A stretch of DNA of 20,322 nt, taken from contig JAFTBL010000039.1 in the NCBI GenBank assembly GCA_017455225.1, forward strand, positions 1 to 20,322, in the 5' to 3' direction. Below the pieces are notes generated by a model. It did not search any database, had not been told where the DNA came from, and saw nothing but the letters and a program-made list of their open reading frames with translations. Position 1 is the first letter of the stretch. Each line of letters opens with the position of its first letter. Source of the DNA: Oscillospiraceae bacterium. GTDB taxonomy: Bacteria > Bacillota_A > Clostridia > Oscillospirales > Oscillospiraceae. This document shows, in pieces, positions 12,186 to 20,322 of the stretch. A program made the position numbers and the translations under genes.

Positions 12186-13535
12186 ATGAAAAAGTGGATC
12201 GCTTTTATGTTGGCTGCGTTGTTGTGCCTGGGCTTGACCGCCTGCGGCGGTGGCGGCAGCGATCCGTCCGAAACCGAGGACGGCGTGACGGAGATCAGTT
12301 GGTGGACCAACTACGGCTCAACCAACGTGGCAAACATTCAGGTGCTGGTAGACAAGTACAACGTCTCGCAGGAGCAGTACCATGTAACCATCGTCCGCCA
12401 GGGCGGCGCCAACGAGCTGAAGGCCAAGCTGCGTTCCACGCGGGCGGAAAATCTGCCCACCATGTTTTCCGGAACGCCGGCCACCACCTGCTTCTACACC
12501 AACTCCGATTTCACCGCCTGCTTCCAGGACTTCATCGACGCGGACAGTGATCCCTGGACGGCGACCCTCTACGACACGGTGCGCACCACCTATTCTGATC
12601 CGGACGGTAAGATGTGGGGATACCCCTTCGGGGTCAGTGCGCCGGGTCTGTATGTAAACGAGGACATTCTGGCCGCCGCCGGGTATCAGGCATCGGACAT
12701 CACCAGCTTCGTCAAGGTGGCGGAGATCGCCACGGCGGTAGTCAAGGGCGGCTACGCCAAATACGGATTGGGAATCAGCAAGGACGGCGCGTATCTCAAC
12801 TACATGATGGCTCTGGAGGGCGTTCCCGCGGTGGATCAGGACAACGGCTACAGCGGCACCCCCACCAAATGCGTGTATAACGAGGGCGCAACGCTCGCGG
12901 CGCTGACCGAAGGACTGCAGGCCTATGCCTCGCTCTATCAAAACAATGTGGCGGTGCCCTACGGCACGGACGTAAACGGCGAGCTGATCCCGCTGTTTGC
13001 CGCCGGTGATGTGGCGATGTTCATCTACACCAGCTCCGGCGCTGCCAAACTGCTGGATCTGGAAACCAATATCAACTTCACCTTTGTCCCCATCGTGGGT
13101 CTGACCGAGAATACCGCCCATTCCGGCGCCATCACGGCCGGTACGGGCAACTACATCTGCTCCGCGGCCAGCGAGCGGGCGCAGCAGGGAGCCTATGAGT
13201 TCATCAAGTGGCTGGCACATCCCGAGAACCAGGCGTTTTACTGCATGAACACCGGTTATGTGCCCTATACCCCGGAGGCGACCAACTACGAGGAGTACCA
13301 GACCTGGATGCACGAGAATTTCCCGGAGAGCGAGACGCTGCTCCGGAGCATGCTGGACAACAACGCAGGCATTCGCCTGCCCTACATTAGCGTGGCCACC
13401 GACCAGATCAACGCCAACAGCGGCATGTGGGAGAATATCTATACCAACCCCAACGGAGACATCCGCGGCTACATCGACACGGCTGCCGGCACCATCAACG
13501 ACGCGCTGGAGATCGCCGCGATGATCGCTGAGTGA
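12186..13535 (+). CDS. Lipoprotein extracellular solute-binding protein, family 1
   Basis: This is the binding protein of the transporter encoded by the two genes upstream. The 449-residue product starts with a lipoprotein signal (MKKWIAFMLAALLCLGLTAC) with lipobox cysteine C20, then a glycine/serine/acid linker. ISWWTNYGSTNVANIQVLVD and KYNVSQEQYHVTIV are the first strands of the type 1 solute-binding fold seen in UgpB- and MalE-like proteins. Later KMWGYPFGVSAPGLYVNEDIL and AYEFIKWLAHPENQAFYCMNTGYVP match conserved family regions. I start at the ATG at 12186, which follows AGGGAGGG, rather than an upstream GTG at 12165 that would destroy the signal peptide. The ligand is unknown; the Ugp-like permeases suggest a glycerol-phosphate-like or small-sugar ligand. 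Confidence 0.93.
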   Translation: MKKWIAFMLAALLCLGLTACGGGGSDPSETEDGVTEISWWTNYGSTNVANIQVLVDKYNVSQEQYHVTIVRQGGANELKAKLRSTRAENLPTMFSGTPATTCFYTNSDFTACFQDFIDADSDPWTATLYDTVRTTYSDPDGKMWGYPFGVSAPGLYVNEDILAAAGYQASDITSFVKVAEIATAVVKGGYAKYGLGISKDGAYLNYMMALEGVPAVDQDNGYSGTPTKCVYNEGATLAALTEGLQAYASLYQNNVAVPYGTDVNGELIPLFAAGDVAMFIYTSSGAAKLLDLETNINFTFVPIVGLTENTAHSGAITAGTGNYICSAASERAQQGAYEFIKWLAHPENQAFYCMNTGYVPYTPEATNYEEYQTWMHENFPESETLLRSMLDNNAGIRLPYISVATDQINANSGMWENIYTNPNGDIRGYIDTAAGTINDALEIAAMIAE

Positions 13536-13553
13536 CGCGGAGGAAAGAAAAAC

Positions 13554-14597
13554 ATGAAGAAAAGATCCTGGCGGCTTTTATCGCTCCTGGCCGCGCTGTT
13601 CATGGTGCTTTGCTTTGCCTTGACTGGCTGCAGCGGGGAGAGCGGGCCTGAGACGCCGCCCGATGAGACGGAGGAGCCCAACTGGTATGACCGGGTATAC
13701 GACCCGGCGGCCGCAGAGGGGAAATTTTCCATTTACTTTGTCAACGCCGCCCGCGACTATGTGACCGACGCCAGCGTGACCCACGCCGGTGACTGCACCA
13801 TTCTGGTTTCGCCGGAGGGCAAGGCCATGATGATCGATGTGGGGAACCAGACCAACGGCGTGGAGGCTGTGGCGGCCTTGCAGGCGCTGGGCATCGACAC
13901 GTTGGAATACCTGATGTTCAGTCACCCCCATGTGGATCACATCGGCGGTTATAACGCGGTTTTCCGCTATATTACCGTTAAGGAGATTGTGAAGAACGCC
14001 CACGACTACTCCGCCAGCAGCGGCGTGTACGCCGCCATGATCCGTGACGCCGAGGCGCTGAACATCCCCTTCCGGATCGTCCACGAGGGCGACACGCTGA
14101 TGTTGGGCGAGGAAGTGGAGCTGCACATTATGAACCCCCCGGAGGATTTTGTATACGACGACACGTCCGCCACCGGGAATAACGCCTCCATTCTGATGCG
14201 GGCGGTCTACGGTGCGTCCTCTTTTATGACCGGCGGCGACCTGTACGCCGCCCAGGAGCAGGTGCTGGTGGAAAAATACGGCAGCGCCTTGCAGACCGAC
14301 GTGGTAAAGATCAACCACCACGGCTATGACAGCTCCAGCACCCGCGAATGGGTACAGGCGGAGTCCTGCAAGATTGCCGGCGGCGAGGCGGGCGGTGTCA
14401 ACAGCGAGACGGTGCTGGGACGCTACCGCGTGTCCGGCGCCCTGCCGCTCTATACCTGCCTGGACGGCGCCATCGCCGTGCACACCGCGGGTGACAGTGT
14501 GTATGAGGTGCAGGTAGAGCGAGAGCGCACAGTGGTCGCCTACGGCAAGCTGACCGAGTTGGATGGGTACAGCGAAGGACATTTTATCATTTCATGA
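13554..14597 (+). CDS. Extracellular ComEC-like metallo-beta-lactamase-fold lipoprotein
   Basis: The 347-residue protein has a lipoprotein signal ending in LTGC (C26) and then an acidic/proline linker, so it is anchored outside the membrane. The rest is a metallo-beta-lactamase fold of the ComEC/Rec2 C-terminal type. Metal ligand motifs are HPHVDH (H124, H126, D128, H129), GGD (D229) and NHHGYDSSS (H255-H256). It is a stand-alone hydrolase without the ComEC channel. Enzymes of this kind include phosphodiesterases and nucleases, so it could cleave phosphodiesters outside the cell to feed the transporter; this is inference. It begins 18 bases after the binding-protein gene, with GAGGAAAG as ribosome binding site. 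Confidence 0.88.
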   Translation: MKKRSWRLLSLLAALFMVLCFALTGCSGESGPETPPDETEEPNWYDRVYDPAAAEGKFSIYFVNAARDYVTDASVTHAGDCTILVSPEGKAMMIDVGNQTNGVEAVAALQALGIDTLEYLMFSHPHVDHIGGYNAVFRYITVKEIVKNAHDYSASSGVYAAMIRDAEALNIPFRIVHEGDTLMLGEEVELHIMNPPEDFVYDDTSATGNNASILMRAVYGASSFMTGGDLYAAQEQVLVEKYGSALQTDVVKINHHGYDSSSTREWVQAESCKIAGGEAGGVNSETVLGRYRVSGALPLYTCLDGAIAVHTAGDSVYEVQVERERTVVAYGKLTELDGYSEGHFIIS

Positions 14598-14621
14598 TTT
14601 TATGGATAAAGAGGTCATTTT

Positions 14622-15935
14622 GTGAAGAAGAGATTACTGGTATTTTCCGCAGACGCCCTCGTGCACGAGGATATTGCATATCTACGGACAAAACCCAACT
14701 TCAACCGGCTGTTGCGGGATGCCTGTGAGGTGGAGCGTGTACGCACCATCTACCCCTCCATCACCTATCCGGCGCACACCAGCATGGCCACCGGATGCTA
14801 TGCCGGGCGCCACGGCGTATGGAGCAACTACACCTTTGCTTTGAGCAACAAGTCGGACACGTGGCAGTGGTTTCACGACGCGGTGCGGGTGAAGGACATT
14901 CTCACCGCCGCCAAGGAGGGCGGCTACACCACCGCCGCGGTGTTCTGGCCGGTCACCGGCTGTCACCCGGACGTGGACTGGCTGCTCAACGAGTACTGGA
15001 TGCCTGTGCCGGGCGATACGCTGCGGCAGGCATTCGCCCGCTCCGGTTCCGGCGAGGATGTGCTGCGGATTGTGGACAAAAACGAGCATCTGCTGCCGCC
15101 GCAGCATGTGAACGGCGGCAAGAAAAACATGATGATCCAGCCCAACATCGACCGCTTTCTCATTGCCTGCGCCTGCGACATCATCCGTGAGCACCGTCCG
15201 GAGGTCATGCTGGTGCACGACGGGATCATGGACGGAACGCGCCACAAATGCGGCGTATTCAACGAGTCCACCGCCCCGGCACTGGACTTTCTGGACGAAC
15301 AGCTCGGCTCCGTTGCCGACGTGCTGGAGGAGACGGGACTGCTGGAGGAGACGGATTTCGTGCTGGTCAGCGATCACGGACAGCGGGACTTCCAGCGGAT
15401 CCTGAAGCTCAACGTCTTTCTGGCGGATCGGGGGCTCCTGACCGTGGACAAGGACGGAACGGTTTTGGATTACAAGGCTTACAGCATCTCCAATGCCATG
15501 TCCAGCATGGTTTATCTCAAGAACCCGGAGCGGGACTTTGAAGAGGTGCGGCGGTGTCTGCAGGAGATGGCCGACGAGGGCATCTACGGCTTCACGAAAT
15601 TCTTCACCCGTGAGGAGGCGCGGGAGCGGTACGGGCTGGATGGAGACTTCTCCTTTGTCATCGAGTCCGACGGTTTCACCTCCTTCAGCGATCAATGCAC
15701 CCGCCCGGTTATCAAGGAGCAGGATTTCACCGATTTCCGCTTCGGCCGTGCCAGTCACGGTTACCAGCCGGAGTTGGGTCCCCAGCCGGTTTTTCTGGCC
15801 AAGGGGCCTTCCTTCAAGCCCGGCGTGGTGCTGGATACCCGTCCCATCGTGGACGAAGCGCCCACCTATGCGAAGCTCCTGGGTGTGGAGCTGCCGGAGG
15901 CGCAGGGAACGCCTATGGAAGAATTCTTGCGATGA
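14622..15935 (+). CDS. NPP/alkaline-phosphatase-superfamily phosphodiesterase
   Basis: This 437-residue protein has all metal-binding elements of the type I phosphodiesterase / nucleotide pyrophosphatase family: SAD (D11), the nucleophile in YPSITYPAHTSMATG (T48), VHDGIMDGTRHKCG (D200 and H208), SDHGQRD (D251, H252) and ASHGYQPELGPQP (H379). The enzyme family cleaves phosphodiester or pyrophosphate bonds, or phosphonates, with two zinc ions. It starts with GTG and has no signal peptide, so it acts in the cytoplasm on an imported or internal substrate. AAGAGG lies about ten bases upstream of the start. It is between the metallo-beta-lactamase lipoprotein and the giant surface protein in the same operon. 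Confidence 0.9.
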   Translation: MKKRLLVFSADALVHEDIAYLRTKPNFNRLLRDACEVERVRTIYPSITYPAHTSMATGCYAGRHGVWSNYTFALSNKSDTWQWFHDAVRVKDILTAAKEGGYTTAAVFWPVTGCHPDVDWLLNEYWMPVPGDTLRQAFARSGSGEDVLRIVDKNEHLLPPQHVNGGKKNMMIQPNIDRFLIACACDIIREHRPEVMLVHDGIMDGTRHKCGVFNESTAPALDFLDEQLGSVADVLEETGLLEETDFVLVSDHGQRDFQRILKLNVFLADRGLLTVDKDGTVLDYKAYSISNAMSSMVYLKNPERDFEEVRRCLQEMADEGIYGFTKFFTREEARERYGLDGDFSFVIESDGFTSFSDQCTRPVIKEQDFTDFRFGRASHGYQPELGPQPVFLAKGPSFKPGVVLDTRPIVDEAPTYAKLLGVELPEAQGTPMEEFLR

Positions 15936-15965
15936 AAAAGAAACGACAGGGAGGAGAGCAGTTCT

Positions 15966-18900
15966 ATGAGCGATACGCAACTTGGCACCAACACGCGCAA
16001 GAAGATATCCGCCGGTGGGGTGATCGGCATCATCGCCGGCGCCGCAGTTGTGGTGGCCGCAGCGGTACTGGCGGTTGTGCTGCTCTACCAGGGCGGAATA
16101 GCGTCGCAGCCGGAGCAGACGGATGACATCACCGGCTTTGAGCAGCTGCAGGCGGCTCTGGCCGATCCGGATGGCCGGACACTGACGCTGAACACGGATT
16201 TGGAGAGTACCGGCACGCTGACGGTGGTGGGCCGCAAGTCCCTCACCGGCACCGGCAAACTAACGGTCAAACTGGGCGGCAGCTCGACGTATGCCGTTTT
16301 TGAGGTGACAAACGGCGCGGATCTGACACTGGAGGGAATCACCATCGAGGGCAGTGTGACCGCGGATGGGGTCAACGTCCATTCCGGCGCCAAGGCCACG
16401 TTGAAAAACGTGGCGATCTACTGGCCGTACCAGTACGGCGTCTATGCCGATGGCGAGGCCGTGCTGGAGAACGTGAACATCGACAACGCGCTGACCGCCG
16501 CCGTACAGGCGTCGGAGGGCACGGTGACGGTTCGCGGCGGCAAGCTGACCAACTCCCAGTCGCTGGCGGTCTACCTGCACAACAACGGCACCGTCATCCT
16601 CGACGGCAATGTGGTGATCGACGGCTCCAATAAGCACGGCATCACCAACCGCGGCAAACTGACGGTAAGCGAGGCCACCATTGAGAACTGTGACCAGTAC
16701 GGCATCGTCAACTATGGCAGATTGACGGTGGGCAACGGCAGCGCCGACGCGGTTTGTATCGGGAAAAACGGCAACGGCGCCATCTATAACTACGCCGGCG
16801 GCCGGGTGGAGGCGCGGGATCTGAAGCTCTATGAGAGCGGCCACAGCGCCATTTCCAACAATGGGGAGATGACGCTCTCGGACTCCCGGATCGAAAGCTC
16901 CGCCACCAACGGCGTGCTGAACACAGCGCAGATGACCGCCACGGGTCTCACGATCACCGGCTCCGGCAACTGCGGCATCTATAACCGAAATCCGGGCGAT
17001 TTGAAGCTGAACGCCTCCGTTATCACCGACAGTGATAGGCGCGGCGTACACAATATGGGCGGTACGGTGGAACTGACCGATGTGACGATCGACACCTGCG
17101 GTACCATGGGTATTGCCAATACGGTGGACGGCTATGGCAATGCCGGCAAGCTGACCGCTGTCGGCACGGCCGTCAGCGGTTGCAACAGCAATGTATACAA
17201 TGAGAAGGCGGGCGTGGAGACCACGCTGATCGGCTGCACGCTGAACAAGTCCAAAGCCACCAATGTGGTGACCTCCTACGGCACCATGACACTGGACAAC
17301 ACACGGGTGCTTGGCTCCGGCAATGAGGGCTCCTACTGTGTCCAGGTGGCCAAGGGCGCTATCTGCACCATCAAAGGCGGCAGCGTTATCACCGGCGCCG
17401 CCAGCCGCGGCGTGACCAACCACGGCACCATGACCATCTCCGGCGCGGATGTCTACGGCAACAACTCCCACGCTTCCGGCGGCGGCGTGTACACCGACGG
17501 CACACTGTACATCAGCGGCGGCTGCATCCATGATAACACCGCTACCACATCCGGCGGCGGTATTGCGCTGGGCTATTCCTCCACGGATCCGGAGCTGGTG
17601 GGCAAGCTGTACATGACCGGCGGTGCCATCTATGCCAACAAAGCCACCAACAACGGCGGCGGGATCTACGTCAGCAAGGGCGTGGCCTACAACGAGGGCG
17701 GTGAGATCCGGAACTGCTATGCCGAGGTGACCGGTGGCGAGATCTATGGCAACAGCGCCGGTAACGTAGGCAGCGGTATGAGCGTCAGCGGCAAGGCCGG
17801 ACTGGGCGGTGCGGCGCACTTCGGCGCAGGCAACGACATATATCTGGCCTCCGGAGTGGTGCTGGAGATGGCGGGGCTGACAGCGCACAATGCCGCGGAT
17901 CCGCTGGTCATCAACACCGCGGCCAAGACGGGCACCGTCATTGCCGCCGCGGACAGCGAGGACGCGGCGACCAAGGTGCTGGCGGCGATCCGGCACGGCG
18001 GTGTGACCGGCTCCTTTGTCCGCTTCGGCAGGGAGATCGTGGTGGGCGAGAGCACTTACGTCCCCGGCGATGAGATCGACATGGCAGACGCCGAAACAGT
18101 GGAGGTTTCCACCTTCCTACAGCTCAAGGAGGCCGTGGAGGGCACGCCTTCCGGCAAGAAACGGGTCATACGGGTCACGGCGGATATTGCCATGGAGAGT
18201 ACCGTCACCGTACCCTATGGAACCGTGGTACAGCTTACCGATCCGGCAAGCGCGGTCACGCTCCGGCGCGCGGCCTCCATGACGAGCGGGTATCTCTTCA
18301 GCGTGACGCCGCAGGCGATATTCACCCTGCGGGGAACGGCAGCGGCACGCCTGACGCTGGATGGCAACGCATCCGTTGCCGTAACGGGCGAGGACGGGGC
18401 TTTGCTGTATAACCGCGGCGTGCTGATGTTGGAAACGGTGACGCTGCAAAATGCCAATGCCGCGCAGAGCTACGGCGGCCTGCTGCGCTCTCCCTCCGGC
18501 GTCGTATCCGTCAAGAACGCCGTGCTGTCCGGCGGTTACGCCAAAAACGGCGGCGCGATCTTCGTCAGCGGCGGTCAGATGACCCTGACCGATACCACCC
18601 TCACCGGCAACAGCTCGGTCGCCTCCGGCGGCGCCATACGCTACCAGGGCGGTACGCTGGTGATCGAGGGCGGCAGTTTTACCGGTAACAGCGGCACAAC
18701 AGGCGGCGCCATCATCGCCGATACGGGTGTGGCGCTGAAGATCACCGATACGTCGTTCCAAAACAATACCACCACCGGCGGTCACGGCGGCGCCGTCTAT
18801 CTCTCCGGCGAATCGTCTCTGGTGGCGGTGAACGCCGTATTCGACGGCAATACGGCCGGCGGCAGCGGCAGCTACTACGGCGGTGCGCTGGGGCTCAACG

Positions 18901-20322
18901 GGGCGTCCTCCGCCACACTGACCGGCTGCATGTTCGACGGCAATGCCGTCACTCACGAGGGCAACAACAACGGCGGCGCCGTCTATGTGGGCGGATCCTC
19001 CGCGCTGACGGTCACAGGCGGTACGTTCCGCAATAACCGCGCCTACGGCGACGCAAACGCCAACGGCGGCGCCATCTACGGCAACAGCGGCACCGTGACT
19101 GTGGAAGCGGCGTCCTTTGAAAATAACTCCGCCAAGAACGGCGGCGCCATCTATGTGATCGGCTACACCCTGACGGTGAACAGCGCTGCGTTCTCCGGCA
19201 ACACCACGGCGGTCACCGGCGGCGGAGGCGGAGGCGCACTCTACGCCGCGGACAGCGTCGACACGGTGATTCGCGTGGCGGACAGCACCTTTACCGGCAA
19301 CACTGCCGGAACTTACGGCGGCGTGATTAATGTACTGAAGAACGGAACCGTGTCCTTCAGCGACAGTGCCTTCACCGGCAATACGGCTCGCTCCGGCAAC
19401 GACGCCAACACCTTTATGGTGTCCTCCGACGGCGTTTTGACACTGCGCAGCGTAGCGGTTACCCCGGCGGACGCAGCGGCGGGCGATGTGCGCCTGCAAA
19501 ACCGCGCCGTGGTCAACGTGGGCGATGCCTGCAAGCTGGGTCTGGTGAAGCTGGCCTACACCACCGCCCGCGTGCACTTGCTCTCCGCACTGCCGGAGGG
19601 CGCCGCGATGACACTGATCCCCGCTGAATACACTGCCGGCAGCCAATTGGTAAGCGAGGAGAGCGCCGGCCTGGTGGCAGGGTCGGCCGACCGGATCACC
19701 GTGGCGGCCAACGGTGCGGAGAAGTGGATGTTGGACGCGGACGGCCAGCTGCTCCCGGATCAGACGACGGCGCTCATCGGGCAGACCCGCTATGACACGC
19801 CGGCTGCGGCACTGGCCGCCGCGCAGAGCGGCGAGACGGTGACGCTGATAGAAAACGTGACCTCCGGCACGGCGCTCACCGTTCCGGCAGGGGTCACGCT
19901 GGACGGCGGCGGCAAGACGCTGACGGCGGATGTGGCACTGGCGGATACGGCGCATCTGGAGAACATCGCCGTATCGGGCGGCGTCACGCTGGACGGCGAC
20001 GCCGAGCTGTCCACGGTCACGGTCTCCGGCACGGTGACCGTGGCGGCGGGCGCGACGCTCACCGCAGGCGGAGATTTCCGCACCGACACGGTGGCGCTGG
20101 GCGCCGGTGCCGTGATCGCGCTGGATTCCGCGCTGGGCGACGTGTCTATTAAGGTGACCTCCGCCAACGAGGCGCCGGGCACGGTGCTGCTCACCGGCGA
20201 TGCGGAGCTGGTGGCTGCGGAATTTACCAAATTCAGAGCGGTTCTGACCGATGGACGGCTCTATATTGACCAGACCGGAAAGATAGATCTTCGTCCCTTC
20301 CGCGCGCTGATCGTGGGCAGGG
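15966..20322 (+). CDS. Giant membrane-anchored right-handed beta-helix surface protein (5' part)
   Basis: The frame opens with an ATG at 15966 after GGGAGGAGAG and runs without a stop for 1452 codons to the window edge, so the C-terminus is missing. A short basic N-terminus (MSDTQLGTNTRKK) precedes one hydrophobic helix (about residues 17-41), which gives an N-terminal anchor with the rest outside. The outside part is built from short glycine/asparagine-rich strand repeats typical of pectate-lyase-like parallel beta-helices (xGIxNxGxLTVxxxxI). Three modules each begin with a similar cap: residues about 55, 712 and 1274. In the second module, GGA[IVL] and [FL]xxN motifs alternate about ten times each (about nt 18500-19400), as in Chlamydia polymorphic membrane proteins. 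No catalytic polysaccharide-lyase motif was recognised; adhesion or carbohydrate binding is possible. Confidence 0.85.
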   Translation, partial: MSDTQLGTNTRKKISAGGVIGIIAGAAVVVAAAVLAVVLLYQGGIASQPEQTDDITGFEQLQAALADPDGRTLTLNTDLESTGTLTVVGRKSLTGTGKLTVKLGGSSTYAVFEVTNGADLTLEGITIEGSVTADGVNVHSGAKATLKNVAIYWPYQYGVYADGEAVLENVNIDNALTAAVQASEGTVTVRGGKLTNSQSLAVYLHNNGTVILDGNVVIDGSNKHGITNRGKLTVSEATIENCDQYGIVNYGRLTVGNGSADAVCIGKNGNGAIYNYAGGRVEARDLKLYESGHSAISNNGEMTLSDSRIESSATNGVLNTAQMTATGLTITGSGNCGIYNRNPGDLKLNASVITDSDRRGVHNMGGTVELTDVTIDTCGTMGIANTVDGYGNAGKLTAVGTAVSGCNSNVYNEKAGVETTLIGCTLNKSKATNVVTSYGTMTLDNTRVLGSGNEGSYCVQVAKGAICTIKGGSVITGAASRGVTNHGTMTISGADVYGNNSHASGGGVYTDGTLYISGGCIHDNTATTSGGGIALGYSSTDPELVGKLYMTGGAIYANKATNNGGGIYVSKGVAYNEGGEIRNCYAEVTGGEIYGNSAGNVGSGMSVSGKAGLGGAAHFGAGNDIYLASGVVLEMAGLTAHNAADPLVINTAAKTGTVIAAADSEDAATKVLAAIRHGGVTGSFVRFGREIVVGESTYVPGDEIDMADAETVEVSTFLQLKEAVEGTPSGKKRVIRVTADIAMESTVTVPYGTVVQLTDPASAVTLRRAASMTSGYLFSVTPQAIFTLRGTAAARLTLDGNASVAVTGEDGALLYNRGVLMLETVTLQNANAAQSYGGLLRSPSGVVSVKNAVLSGGYAKNGGAIFVSGGQMTLTDTTLTGNSSVASGGAIRYQGGTLVIEGGSFTGNSGTTGGAIIADTGVALKITDTSFQNNTTTGGHGGAVYLSGESSLVAVNAVFDGNTAGGSGSYYGGALGLNGASSATLTGCMFDGNAVTHEGNNNGGAVYVGGSSALTVTGGTFRNNRAYGDANANGGAIYGNSGTVTVEAASFENNSAKNGGAIYVIGYTLTVNSAAFSGNTTAVTGGGGGGALYAADSVDTVIRVADSTFTGNTAGTYGGVINVLKNGTVSFSDSAFTGNTARSGNDANTFMVSSDGVLTLRSVAVTPADAAAGDVRLQNRAVVNVGDACKLGLVKLAYTTARVHLLSALPEGAAMTLIPAEYTAGSQLVSEESAGLVAGSADRITVAANGAEKWMLDADGQLLPDQTTALIGQTRYDTPAAALAAAQSGETVTLIENVTSGTALTVPAGVTLDGGGKTLTADVALADTAHLENIAVSGGVTLDGDAELSTVTVSGTVTVAAGATLTAGGDFRTDTVALGAGAVIALDSALGDVSIKVTSANEAPGTVLLTGDAELVAAEFTKFRAVLTDGRLYIDQTGKIDLRPFRALIVGR

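Noticed and set aside
16500..19400. Repetitive stretch considered as a DNA repeat or CRISPR array
   Set aside because: The periodicity is at protein level with diverged codons; there are no identical direct repeats with regular spacers.
16260..19955. Two very long minus-strand open frames opposite the beta-helix gene
   Set aside because: Their translations mirror the repetitive plus-strand composition, and the plus strand has the ribosome binding site, membrane anchor and coherent repeats.
1..20322. tRNA, rRNA, insertion sequence or phage genes
   Set aside because: No cloverleaf, transposase or integrase motifs, or terminal inverted repeats with target duplications were recognised.

Overview
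The window looks like an accessory carbohydrate or ester utilisation region from a GC-rich, low-GC-lineage Gram-positive, most likely a gut member of Clostridia (Oscillospiraceae-like). I infer this from strong purine-rich ribosome binding sites before nearly every gene, lipobox lipoproteins, a YesL/DUF624 protein, LplB/YtcP-type permeases, DeoR and LacI regulators, and GC-rich third codon positions. This is inference; no ribosomal RNA or marker gene is present.

Region 1 (1-6704). A DeoR-family repressor on the minus strand (65-829) is divergent from a plus-strand cluster: a short ceramidase-like hydrolase (1338-2681), two LplB/YtcP-type ABC permeases (2718-3683 and 3699-4610), a strong hairpin (4623-4659), a YesL-like membrane protein (4690-5388), a 43-residue peptide gene (5427-5558) and an SGNH/GDSL esterase (5604-6704). 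Both divergent promoters have good -35/-10 boxes. Two copies of an AAAACGAAG(A)TAAACG element in the divergent region are candidate DeoR operators. The permease pair has no binding protein and no ATPase in the window.

Region 2 (6705-7083) is a convergent, hairpin-rich intergenic stretch with no confident gene.

Region 3 (7084-20322). A minus-strand pair, a LacI-family regulator (7822-8898) followed by an alpha/beta hydrolase (7084-7809), is divergent from a long plus-strand operon. That operon runs: histidine phosphatase-GNAT fusion (9268-10386), MalF/UgpA-like permease (10409-11308), UgpE-like permease (11305-12138), lipoprotein solute-binding protein (12186-13535), ComEC-like metallo-beta-lactamase lipoprotein (13554-14597), NPP-type phosphodiesterase (14622-15935), and a very large membrane-anchored beta-helix surface protein (15966 to beyond the window end). 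Two 23-bp inverted repeats with identical GTTAAA/TTTAAC arms lie upstream of the LacI gene and of the long operon. They are likely LacI operators joining both units in one regulon.

Working model (inference): region 1 imports an oligosaccharide-like or conjugated molecule and cleaves amide or ester bonds inside the cell. Region 3 imports a small, perhaps phosphorylated or phosphodiester-containing, compound through a Ugp-like transporter and breaks it down with a cytoplasmic NPP-type phosphodiesterase, a histidine phosphatase and an alpha/beta hydrolase, while two surface proteins (the metallo-beta-lactamase lipoprotein and the giant beta-helix protein) act outside. The least explained items are the 43-residue peptide, the phosphatase-acetyltransferase fusion and the three-module beta-helix protein with Chlamydia-Pmp-like repeats.
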